Shown: piece by piece, positions 26,018 to 34,072 of the stretch
Position numbering within the stretch: position 1 is the stretch's first letter
Layout of the letters: each line of letters begins with the position of its first letter
Origin: Planctomycetaceae bacterium
GTDB taxonomy: Bacteria; Planctomycetota; Planctomycetia; Planctomycetales; Planctomycetaceae
Length of the DNA stretch: 64,000 bases
Assembly: GCA_018699955.1 (NCBI GenBank)
Contig: JABISG010000116.1
Coordinates: forward strand, 62,001 to 126,000
Direction of reading: 5' to 3'
Position numbers and translations under genes: made by a program
The notes under the pieces: generated by a model
Database searches by the model: none
Seen by the model: only the letters and a program-made list of their open reading frames with translations
Told to the model about the DNA's origin: nothing

Positions 26018-27490
26018 ATGAACGACGAATTCTCATCACTTAATCAACTTCCGACAAGCCGCCGTGAAATGCTGCGGAACGTTGGCGGCGGGTTTGCCAG
26101 TTTGGCGCTGGTTGATCTGTTATCGCGTGACGGTTTTTTCGCCAGTCGTGCCGCAGCCGCCGAATCGACTTCCGCCGCTGCGCGTCCGTTGCTTGCACCG
26201 CAGCCGCCGCATTTCCCCACCAAGGCCAAGCACGTCATCTTTCTGTTCATGAACGGTGCTCCCAGTCAGGTCGATACGTTCGATCCGAAACCGGCACTCG
26301 AAAAATACGCTGGAAAACCGTATCAGGGAAAAGCCAAAGTCGGCTCGAACGGCCGGCCGATTGGATACCTCACACCGTCGTTCTTCAAGTTCCGTCCGCG
26401 TGGGAAAAGCGGATTGGAAATCAGCGACATCTTCCCGCACACATCGCAGCACGCTGACGACATCTGCGTGATTCGCTCGCTGCAAACCGATACGGCCGCG
26501 CATGCCTCGGGCTGCCTGCAGATGAACACCGGCAGCGTGCTCATCGGCAAGCCCAGCTTGGGTTCGTGGATGAGCTACGGGCTGGGAACCGAGAACGCCA
26601 ACCTGCCCAGTTTTGTGGTGATGACCGATCCGCGCGGCGGGCCGATTGGCAGTGCGTCGAACTGGATGTCGGGCTTCCTGCCGGCCGCCTATCAGGGAAC
26701 GTTGTTCCGCAGTGGCGGTGTGCCCTTGCTCGATTTGGCGACACCGCCGGGCGTGAGCAACGCAACGCAACGGCGTTCGCTCGATCTGCTCAAGCAACTC
26801 AACCAACGACATCGACAAGCATTTGCCAACGAATCGGAATTGAACGCACGGATTCTTTCTTACGAGCTGGCCTACAACATGCAAACTTCGGCCACCGACG
26901 TGGTCGATCTGAACAAGGAAGACCGCAAGACACGCGATGCCTACGGCGTGGATGAGAAGCTGACGGACAATTTCGGCCGCAAGTGTCTCATCGCGCGGCG
27001 ATTGATTGAACGCGGCGTGCGATTCGTGCAGCTGTATTCCGGCGGCGGTCACATCGAAGACACCTGGGACGGCCACAATGACTGTCGCAGCAATCACAAA
27101 CTGCATGCGGGCGAAACCGACAAACCGATTGCCGCGCTCATCAGCGATTTGAAACGCTCCGGTTTGTGGGAGGAAACGGTGATTGTGTGGGGCGGCGAAT
27201 TCGGTCGCACGCCGACCAGCGAAGGCGTCGGCAAACCGGGCCGCGACCACAACTGGCGCGGCTTCAGCATGTGGTTAGCCGGCGCCGGCGTCAAAGGCGG
27301 ACAAGCCATCGGCGCAACCGACGAACTCGGCTTCCTCGCCGTCGACGAACCGCATCACATTTCCGATCTACACGCCACCATTCTGCATTTGATGGGCCTC
27401 GATCACGAACTGCTAACCTATTTCTACCGCGGCCTGGAAGAACGCATCACCGGAGTCCGCGGGCAAGTGATTCGAAAAGCGCTGGCGTGA
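26018..27490 (+). CDS. DUF1501 domain-containing protein
   Basis: A 490-residue member of the DUF1501 family, partner of the DUF1549/DUF1553 gene upstream. The N-terminus has a Tat-like signal (SRREMLRNVGGGFASLALVDLL). Family landmarks are FLFMNGAPSQVDTFDPKP, SGCLQMNTGSVLIGKPSLGSW, then WGGEFGRTPTSEG and GRDHNWRGFSMWL. The ATG at 26018 has GGAG nine bases upstream, and earlier in-frame sequence is repeat DNA. The reaction is not established. Confidence 0.93.
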   Translation: MNDEFSSLNQLPTSRREMLRNVGGGFASLALVDLLSRDGFFASRAAAAESTSAAARPLLAPQPPHFPTKAKHVIFLFMNGAPSQVDTFDPKPALEKYAGKPYQGKAKVGSNGRPIGYLTPSFFKFRPRGKSGLEISDIFPHTSQHADDICVIRSLQTDTAAHASGCLQMNTGSVLIGKPSLGSWMSYGLGTENANLPSFVVMTDPRGGPIGSASNWMSGFLPAAYQGTLFRSGGVPLLDLATPPGVSNATQRRSLDLLKQLNQRHRQAFANESELNARILSYELAYNMQTSATDVVDLNKEDRKTRDAYGVDEKLTDNFGRKCLIARRLIERGVRFVQLYSGGGHIEDTWDGHNDCRSNHKLHAGETDKPIAALISDLKRSGLWEETVIVWGGEFGRTPTSEGVGKPGRDHNWRGFSMWLAGAGVKGGQAIGATDELGFLAVDEPHHISDLHATILHLMGLDHELLTYFYRGLEERITGVRGQVIRKALA

Positions 27491-27544
27491 CGGCGACAAA
27501 TCAAAGCTTGAAGCGCAAGCGAATATATCTGGATAATTGATTAG

Positions 27545-27611
27545 GTTGTGCAACAATGTTGCGTCGTTCCCTCTCTTCGCGACACTGTGTCGCCAAAATC
27601 CTGTTGTACGG
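27545..27611 (+). repeat. Leader element D, upstream of DUF4303 gene
   Basis: GTTGTGCAACAATGTTG, TTCCCTCTC, the perfect hairpin GCGACACTGTGTCGC (27579-27593) and GTTGTACGG. It aligns closely with element C at 60409-60487. The gene start is 14 bases downstream. Confidence 0.7.
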
Positions 27612-27625
27612 GCATAGGCACCCAG

Positions 27626-28186
27626 ATGGACATTGACTGGAATCAATTCGAGACACTATTGGCCGAATTGACAACTCGCGAAGTCGAGGCGTTCGCCGCA
27701 TCACACGCCACTGAGCCGTTCTACGGATTCATGTTCGATTGCAATTCCGATTACGGTCAAATTTTGCTTTGCCTCAACACTGAGGCGGAGCTGCAAGCGG
27801 ACGCTGAATCAGCCAAGGAGGGGAATCCTGACTTCGATGCTGAGGAGACACTTGAAGGATGGTGTAATTCTCGTCGCTGGAATGCTGGTGATTGGAAATA
27901 CCAGGGCTTTAATTCCACTGAGTTTGATGATGCCTGGGAGCCATTTGAGACGGTCGTTTCCGATATGTGTATGGACGAAGAGGAAGACGAAGACACGTTC
28001 ATGACACCGACGCAAGACAAGTTCATGAAATCGGTGTGTCGCGTTCTTATCCGACTAGATAATACAGGGATATTTGACCGTCTGTCGAAGACAGTAGATT
28101 TCAAGACGTTTGTGGCAGATCATGACGAACTGGATTCCGAATCGTGGGAACGGCTTGCATCAGTGAGAACGGAATCCGCTCCATAA
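27626..28186 (+). CDS. DUF4303-like protein
   Basis: A 186-residue acidic soluble protein beginning MDIDWNQFETLLAEL. The opening helix and the strand EPFYGFMFDCNSDYGQILLCLNTE resemble the DUF4303 family, whose members are often immunity-type proteins of polymorphic toxin loci. The C-terminal helix VCRVLIRLDNTGIFDRL also fits. No toxin gene is adjacent. The start is placed at 27626 because the frame upstream to 27548 only translates a repeat element. Confidence 0.7.
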   Translation: MDIDWNQFETLLAELTTREVEAFAASHATEPFYGFMFDCNSDYGQILLCLNTEAELQADAESAKEGNPDFDAEETLEGWCNSRRWNAGDWKYQGFNSTEFDDAWEPFETVVSDMCMDEEEDEDTFMTPTQDKFMKSVCRVLIRLDNTGIFDRLSKTVDFKTFVADHDELDSESWERLASVRTESAP

Positions 28187-28420
28187 CATCCTAGTAGCAA
28201 TTGGCAGTTCAACGTCGGTGCATTCGTATAAGGCATTGCCGTAGTAACATTGGATGCGTCAAATCGACGTACCGACGCACCGCGATTGTGTGTATGACGC
28301 GAATTCCGACCGGCGCTCTGCCGACGGCGACGAACAGCGGCGTCGATGGCGGAAGAGACCACACCCGAATCGGTGCGTCGGCGCTGCGCTTGGACGCACC
28401 CTACACTTGACTCACCAACA

Positions 28421-28556
28421 CGTCATTCCCGCGAAGGCGGGAAGCCAGCGAACCGGCCAACAGGGCGGAACGATCATCGACTTGCCCACGTCGCCCCAAT
28501 CCGTTCCGGACGGTTTATGTCGCGACGAGTGGATTCCCGCCTGCGCGGGAATGACG
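28421..28556. repeat. Inverted REP pair (REPIN-like)
   Basis: CGTCATTCCCGCGAAGGCGG (28421-28440, continuing GAA) and its inverted copy TTCCCGCCTGCGCGGGAATG (28534-28553, continuing ACG) form 23-base terminal inverted repeats with one mismatch around a 90-base spacer. A single unit lies at 61043-61068. Confidence 0.7.
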
Positions 28557-28595
28557 CACGCGACTACAACGAGCGAACAGTGGCCTACCGATAAA

Positions 28596-28627
28596 CGGAG
28601 CGCTCCCCTAGCGGGTCGCGGCTAACC
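28596..28627. repeat. Half copy of the 48-base palindrome
   Basis: Contains GGAGCGCTCC and GTCGCGGCTAACC, the centre and right arm of the element at 5821-5868, with a changed middle (CCTAGCGG) and no left arm. Confidence 0.6.
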
Positions 28628-28640
28628 GGCGAGTACTTCC

Positions 28641-30461
28641 TTACAGCGCGAAGAAGGTTGAGAAGAACACGCCTTCGCGTTGCAGGGTGCGGTCGTCGGA
28701 CCAGGTCTTGATGCCCTGCAGTTGGATGTAGGTGCGGCGGCCGACTTTGCGTTGGTACCGTAGACCGCCGCCGTAGACGGCTTCGCCGGCGATTTCTTCC
28801 CAGACGATTTCGGGGATGAACGATTCGTCTTCGTGATGGCGGAACAATTGCACGCCGAGCGAGACGCCGATGGTGTCATCGACTCGCGCGCCGCGGGAAA
28901 CCTGCACCAGCGGGTTCACTTCAAACGTGCTGCGGAGACGGTCGAAGTTGCCGCCGCTGATTGAATTCCAGCCGCTGGTTGCTTTGAAGGCGTTGCAATA
29001 AAAGATGGCACGTTCGATGCCGGTTGCGCATTGGAATGAGTTGCTCGGCACGCGATTGAGGTTACTTTCCAACACGTACAATTGCCCGTCGCCCCGGCTG
29101 CCGGCATCTTCCCACTTCGAGAGAACACGGCCGGCCAGCGAATAGGGACCGAAGAACTTCGTCGCGCTCAGCGCGGCATAGTAGGCGTCCAGATCGGCCC
29201 CGCCGCTGTTGTGCGCGGAGGCGAATGTCGATTCGATTAACGCGTGCCGATAGTCGGCCGTGGTGTGAATGCCGGCGACATCGAGATTCGCCCCGCCGAA
29301 ACCATCGACGTCGTCGAAGCCGTAAAACAGTTGGACGTTCAGATTGCTGAGACGGCCGGGCATGATTGAGTTCTTGTTAACCGCAATGCCGATGATGTCG
29401 TCGTTCATCAGCAGGTTGTTGTGCAACACGAACGGAAACTTGCCGACGACGACGTGATAATCGCGGGGCGTGAATTCGTAGTCAATCAGCCCGCCAAAAA
29501 TGCTGCGCAACTCGCCTTCAAACCACCAGCGATCGGGGACGCCGGTGGAGTTATTCTGATAACCGGAGGGATTGTTGAACTGATAGAACGAGCCGCCGGA
29601 GTTCTTTTCGCCCAACGGACGAAACTGCATGTGAAACCGTTCGGTTCCGGTCAGACGGAAATCGATGTCGAGAAGTGCCTGATGTCCAACGCCATCGGTT
29701 CGTTGGCCGGAATCTTCAACGGCCACTCCGAACAGTTCGTAACTGCCGTACACAACCAATCGCGGTTCCCACTGAGAACCGTTCTCGCCGAACCACTTCA
29801 ATCCGGGGCGCGGGTGGATGGCGTCGGCTCCGAGGAATTCGGCGAACGCAGTCAGCGGGCGTGGTTTCTCCCACGACTCGGGCAGCCGCAGGAAGTCGTA
29901 ATGCTCGTCGCAGTCTGCGGGCGGCCAGTTCAGCCGGTCGCCTTCCGGCTCGTACAGATACGACCCGCCGTGGTTCCATAATTCCTCGGCCAGCGGTGGC
30001 AAGGGTTCGTCATCGTCGGTCGAGGGGACGGGAGTATGTGCGGAGTCCTGCTCGTTCTGCGGGTCAGGCAGCGGTGGCAAATCGAGTTTCGGCGGTTGAA
30101 CTCCTGCCTCATCAATCGCGTCGTCAAATGCCGTTTCAACAGGAATTGCAACAGGCCGAAATGCTGGAGGCGCGAGACGTTCCTTCCCCCTGCGAATTGG
30201 CGATGCGGCTGACGGGCCTGTTTCGGCGGTCCGGATTGATTGCGCGGAATTCCGGGGCGGGCGAATCAGGCCGAAGGGTTGTTGATTGGAATTCGTCGCC
30301 GGTGGGGTGCTTTTACCGATTGCATGCCACTTTCCGAATTCACTGACAGATGTGCGACCTGTGTTGGAAGGTGGTTCGATCAACTGCGCGCAGAGGGGCG
30401 AGACAGTCAGGATGGTCCAGACTGTGATTAGCGGAATCAGTTTGTTCGGTGCATGCTGCAT
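28641..30461 (-). CDS. Outer-membrane beta-barrel protein, porin-like
   Basis: A 606-residue exported protein. A signal peptide (NKLIPLITVWTILTVSPLCAQ) is followed by a Pro-rich, low-complexity segment to about residue 190. From about residue 210, alternating amphipathic strands run to the end (PRLVVYGSYELFGVAV, VQLFYGFDDVDGFG, YIQLQGIKTW). The last residues, FFSTFFAL, have the aromatic/hydrophobic alternation of an outer-membrane barrel end. The ATG at 30461 starts seven bases after the stop of the hexaheme cytochrome gene, so the two form an operon. No specific porin family recognised. Confidence 0.8.
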   Translation of the reverse strand: MQHAPNKLIPLITVWTILTVSPLCAQLIEPPSNTGRTSVSEFGKWHAIGKSTPPATNSNQQPFGLIRPPRNSAQSIRTAETGPSAASPIRRGKERLAPPAFRPVAIPVETAFDDAIDEAGVQPPKLDLPPLPDPQNEQDSAHTPVPSTDDDEPLPPLAEELWNHGGSYLYEPEGDRLNWPPADCDEHYDFLRLPESWEKPRPLTAFAEFLGADAIHPRPGLKWFGENGSQWEPRLVVYGSYELFGVAVEDSGQRTDGVGHQALLDIDFRLTGTERFHMQFRPLGEKNSGGSFYQFNNPSGYQNNSTGVPDRWWFEGELRSIFGGLIDYEFTPRDYHVVVGKFPFVLHNNLLMNDDIIGIAVNKNSIMPGRLSNLNVQLFYGFDDVDGFGGANLDVAGIHTTADYRHALIESTFASAHNSGGADLDAYYAALSATKFFGPYSLAGRVLSKWEDAGSRGDGQLYVLESNLNRVPSNSFQCATGIERAIFYCNAFKATSGWNSISGGNFDRLRSTFEVNPLVQVSRGARVDDTIGVSLGVQLFRHHEDESFIPEIVWEEIAGEAVYGGGLRYQRKVGRRTYIQLQGIKTWSDDRTLQREGVFFSTFFAL

Positions 30462-30468
30462 CAAACGG

Positions 30469-32487
30469 TTACTTCTGTTGTCGTGCTTTGCCAAGGAAGA
30501 ATGGTAGTCGCTCGTGCGGTGTGACTTCGATGATGGATTGGTGGCGATCGATTTCGACGACTTCCAGCAGGTGTTTTAAGTGCGGTGTGCCGATGCGGTC
30601 GAACAGTGCCGGGGGGAAGTGCCGGAAGTTCAATTTCACATCGAGCCGGTAATAGCCGGGCCGATCGGGCAGGCGGATCGGGTAGACCTGACCGAGTGTT
30701 TTCAAAGGGGGCAGGCTGGACTTGGCCAGTCGAAATGTCGGCGGACGTCCGAACGATGCCGGCACACCTGCTGCCGGCCGCAGAATGTTGAGCGGAGTGA
30801 GGTGGCGATTGACCGCCAGCGTCACCGGGCGTTCGGTTCCGCGTGCCGTCAATGCGACGAACTTGCTTTGCATGTTCAACAGATGCCGATCGTAATGTAG
30901 TTTGCCCCGTTCGACATAGTGGCTGTGTGCGTCGCGGAGGTCGCCGTTGCGATCCAGATCGCCCGACCGAAACACAACGCAACCGGCCGCATCGGTCAGA
31001 GTGATTTCGACCCACGCCTGGCGCTCGGCGGTGAATCCGGTGGGGAAGTTGTGTCCCGACAATTTACTGACGACATCGACGCGAACTTTCACGCGGTCAC
31101 CAGCCGCTGCCCGACCGGGTGCCTTCACGCAAATGTCGGCCGCGTTTTTTAGTAACTCGTATCGATGCTCGCGGGCGATCTTGAGTTGTCGGCGGTTACG
31201 GCGACGTAGTTGATTCAACGTCTTGCGGTGATAGGGCGAGAGCCGGCTTTCATCGCGGTAGTCAATTTCGTACATCCAATCGAGTTTTTCGGGGAATTCG
31301 GTATCGGGCAGCATCGAGTAGTCGGGACCGGCAAAACTATGATTGGAAAGCCGTCGTAGCGGCAGGCGTTTTGGATCGATTCCGGGAACCCGAGCCGCCG
31401 GCCCGAGCGGCCGATCATCGTCGGCAATGGCGACTCCGGGGATTGGTCCCATGTGACATTGTTGACAGGTGACGCCCTGTTTGGCGGCCGGGCTGTGTTG
31501 CCATTCGCTGAAGGCTTCTTCCAGTCGAACACCTTGCGGGCTGGTGACATCGTGACACATCCCGCAGAACGACGACTGCTTGAGATACTTGTTGCCCGCC
31601 GAGAGGTGCGTTCGATGTTCGGTCGGCGTTGGATCATTGAACGGGCCGAACATGCAGGTTTCGAGAAGTTTGCCCGGCAGGATCGCCTGACGGACATTTG
31701 ATTTGTAATACGGCCGGGTCATACGGTGACAGACGACGCAGGTCACGCCTTCCATCGACAGCCGGGATCGATTGACGTTTCGCCGCGAGCCGTTTTCTCC
31801 CAATGCCGTTCCTAACGGTGTATGACAACGCACGCAGAACGTTCCGATTGTTCCCGAAGTCCGTTCGACGAGCGTGAGGTTGAATGCTTCCATGACGGGA
31901 CTGTGCTGCGCGTAGGCGTGCATCGACCGCGACCATTCGGTGTACTGTTTGGGGTGACAGACCTTGCATTCTTTGGCCGAGGGAAAATCAATTTCGAGCA
32001 GCGGTCGCGATGAGCAGCCGTCGGGCAATTTGTATTCGAGCGCGCCGCGGGCAATCCAGTTTCGCACGGCGGCCAACTGCTTACCGGTTAGCCACTCGTT
32101 CGGGTCTTCGGGCATCTCGGGTTCATCCGGCAGATTGGAATTGCGATCGCCGTTGTGATTCCAGAGCAGTTGCGTGAAGAATGCGGATTCGTCGGGTCGG
32201 CCGGGAACGACCAGGCGTTTGCCATCGGCCGACTTCGCATCAATGACGGCCTGGTAACTGGTGAGGTCGGTCTCTTTGGTTCCCGAACGGTGACAGCCGG
32301 CACACTTGACGGCGAGAATGAGATAGACATCGGGCCAATCGGGGTCGAAGGGATGTTCGACGTTGCGCACCGTGTACGGGGCGGCCATCACCGGTGCCGG
32401 CTCCATGAAGAAGGAGACCGACAACACGCCGACGTATGCGAAGAATGATGTCAACGCGCCGAAGCGCGGGAAGAGCCGCTTGGGCAT
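30469..32487 (-). CDS. Secreted hexaheme c-type cytochrome
   Basis: A 672-residue exported protein with a signal peptide in the first 36 residues. Six CxxCH haem motifs are visible: CAGCH 62-66, CKVCH 174-178, CVRCH 218-222, CVVCH 250-254, CGMCH 308-312 and CQQCH 341-345. The first belongs to a small planctomycete-type cytochrome domain (VPGRPDESAFFTQLLW); the others form a multihaem core of cytochrome c554 type. The C-terminal beta domain (SGHNFPTGFTAERQAWVEI) is known from similar multihaem proteins. The ATG at 32487 has GGAG upstream; the frame beyond it is rejected. Coupling to a barrel protein suggests electron transfer at the outer membrane. Confidence 0.9.
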   Translation of the reverse strand: MPKRLFPRFGALTSFFAYVGVLSVSFFMEPAPVMAAPYTVRNVEHPFDPDWPDVYLILAVKCAGCHRSGTKETDLTSYQAVIDAKSADGKRLVVPGRPDESAFFTQLLWNHNGDRNSNLPDEPEMPEDPNEWLTGKQLAAVRNWIARGALEYKLPDGCSSRPLLEIDFPSAKECKVCHPKQYTEWSRSMHAYAQHSPVMEAFNLTLVERTSGTIGTFCVRCHTPLGTALGENGSRRNVNRSRLSMEGVTCVVCHRMTRPYYKSNVRQAILPGKLLETCMFGPFNDPTPTEHRTHLSAGNKYLKQSSFCGMCHDVTSPQGVRLEEAFSEWQHSPAAKQGVTCQQCHMGPIPGVAIADDDRPLGPAARVPGIDPKRLPLRRLSNHSFAGPDYSMLPDTEFPEKLDWMYEIDYRDESRLSPYHRKTLNQLRRRNRRQLKIAREHRYELLKNAADICVKAPGRAAAGDRVKVRVDVVSKLSGHNFPTGFTAERQAWVEITLTDAAGCVVFRSGDLDRNGDLRDAHSHYVERGKLHYDRHLLNMQSKFVALTARGTERPVTLAVNRHLTPLNILRPAAGVPASFGRPPTFRLAKSSLPPLKTLGQVYPIRLPDRPGYYRLDVKLNFRHFPPALFDRIGTPHLKHLLEVVEIDRHQSIIEVTPHERLPFFLGKARQQK

Positions 32488-33049
32488 GCCTGGACTCCGT
32501 ACCAGAACGGTCGGCAACCGGGGGGTTGTCGGCCGCGGCAAGTGGGGTATTTGAAAACAGTCGCTGCGTGAGTGGGAAGAAGAGAGGGGATGGAGTCTGA
32601 ATGAATGCAGAGAATTGGGGCAGGGCCACAATTGTTGATCGAACAAAAGGCCAGAACGACTTCGCCCGGTTCGCCTTACGAAAGGCAGGTTACCGCGATT
32701 GACCTGCTGCATGACGAACAGACGTTGCCGCCCTAGCGACTTCGATAATCTGCGATTCGCCTATTGCCGTCGCAATCCGAACTTCGCGCCTGATCGAAAC
32801 CGGCGGCGTTTACAGCAAGTCGTCCGAAAACCCTCTGACGGGTCACGTCAACACTTGCCCGAAAGTGTCACGAACAACCGCAACCGGGTTTTCGGACGTG
32901 TTCAAGTTTTCGGCCCATCGCAAAATTGCCGATTGTATCGACGAGGCGAGGTGGTGTCGGTTACGATGGGGGGCGAGTGATTTGTCCAGTTTGAAACCGG
33001 CGGCAGCCCGCTGTTGATTGCATGCAATTTTGAAGAGGCAATGGGGACT
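32488..33049. other. Divergent intergenic region, 562 bases
   Basis: Lies between the cytochrome operon (-) and a lipoprotein gene (+). No supported gene. It holds the structured element B at 32821-32898. Promoters for both sides are expected, but no clear pair was read. Confidence 0.5.
32821..32898. repeat. Structured intergenic element B (covarying pair with 15511-15586)
   Basis: The perfect 13-base arms CGTCCGAAAACCC and GGGTTTTCGGACG enclose a 52-base loop. Inside, GACG pairs with CGTC at the same loop positions where element A has GTTG and CAAC. Loop starts (TCTG) and ends (CAACC) are identical in both. Confidence 0.75.
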
Positions 33050-33940
33050 ATGAAGGCGAAACAGGTCAGATTCGCAGGTTTGTTGGCAGTGGCTGCATTC
33101 GCTTGTATCTTCGCTGGTTGTGGTGGAGAGACCGAGACAGATTCAGCCGACAAAGCCGCCAGTCAGCCTACGGAGTCGGATCAGCCAACCGTCAGCAGCA
33201 GGCCGAAGTTCGCGCCGTTGGATCTGGAGGCCGGTTCGAGCGGCGGTGACGGCTCGTCGAAACCCCGCTTGACCGGTGCGGCGAAGACGGCGGCCGTCAG
33301 GCGGAAACTGCGACCACTGATGCGAGGTCAATGGAATGGCACCATCTCCCAGAAGGCGGGCGTCGAGAAGGTCAACTGGATTTACGATGTGAAGACCGAC
33401 GAGGCGCATCCGGGGTTGAAGATGACGACGAAAACCGGCGGCTATCTGAAGGAAGGACGTCTGACCTACCTGCCGGACGAGGAGAAGTTCCAGTTCACCG
33501 TCACAGAGAACGGCGGTGCCGAGTTGGTGTTTCTGGGGGAATACTCTGAAGAGCCCCACGATGTGGTCGATGGCGTCGAAACCAAGATTGTGCAGCGGGC
33601 GTTCAAGCTCGAACTGAAACGCGAGGCGGATGAGCCAAAACACAAGTTGGTGAAAGTCGTCTTCAATCAGCTGCGTAACCGTCGCTATCTGCTGGAGTTG
33701 TACGACAAGCGCGACCGACGATTCGACACGATCAATACGATGATGGAAGGAGAGTCGTTCGGCGTCAGCGAAGATTATGGCGAAAAGGAGTGCATCATCT
33801 CGCAGGGGTTGGGAACGATTTCGATCCCTTACAAGGGCAAGACCTACTGGGTTTGCTGCTCGGGGTGCAAGGCGGAGTTCGATGCCGATCCCGATAAGTG
33901 GATCGCCAAATACGCCGCCCTGAAAAAGATGGAGAAGTAG
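33050..33940 (+). CDS. Lipoprotein with C-terminal YHS/TRASH-like metal-binding motif
   Basis: A 296-residue protein. The lipoprotein signal ends with FACIFAGC, followed by a Ser/Asp-rich linker to about residue 75. The central domain (MRGQWNGTISQKAGVEKVNWIY) is beta-rich. The C-terminus GKTYWVCCSGCKAEFDADPD has the Cys spacing and Asp-Pro-x-x-W pattern of YHS/TRASH metal-binding domains. A copper or other metal role is inference. The ATG at 33050 gives the best signal peptide; one at 33041 is close to GAGG. Confidence 0.82.
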   Translation: MKAKQVRFAGLLAVAAFACIFAGCGGETETDSADKAASQPTESDQPTVSSRPKFAPLDLEAGSSGGDGSSKPRLTGAAKTAAVRRKLRPLMRGQWNGTISQKAGVEKVNWIYDVKTDEAHPGLKMTTKTGGYLKEGRLTYLPDEEKFQFTVTENGGAELVFLGEYSEEPHDVVDGVETKIVQRAFKLELKREADEPKHKLVKVVFNQLRNRRYLLELYDKRDRRFDTINTMMEGESFGVSEDYGEKECIISQGLGTISIPYKGKTYWVCCSGCKAEFDADPDKWIAKYAALKKMEK

Positions 33941-34072
33941 GGCGAGGCATTTCCCATTGACGAGGTCGCTGGGAAGTTTGCGAACCAACCCTCAGCCGAC
34001 TTGCAGCGAACCCGGCGGCATGCGACGATTCGACTTTCTGGCATATGCCTCCCTGAATGTGAGAGCGTCGAG

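Larger units (their letters stand above)
28187..28640. other. Intergenic region with repeats, 454 bases
   Basis: No supported gene; several random frames only. It holds an inverted pair of CATTCCCGC-type repeats (28421-28556) and a half copy of the 48-base palindrome (28596-28627). Confidence 0.6.

Noticed and set aside
26120..27250. 376-residue open frame antisense to the second DUF1501 gene
   Set aside because: Shadow frame with Arg/His-rich random composition.
28254..28625. 123-residue frame in the repeat-rich gap
   Set aside because: It is made of REP-type repeats and has no protein-like composition.
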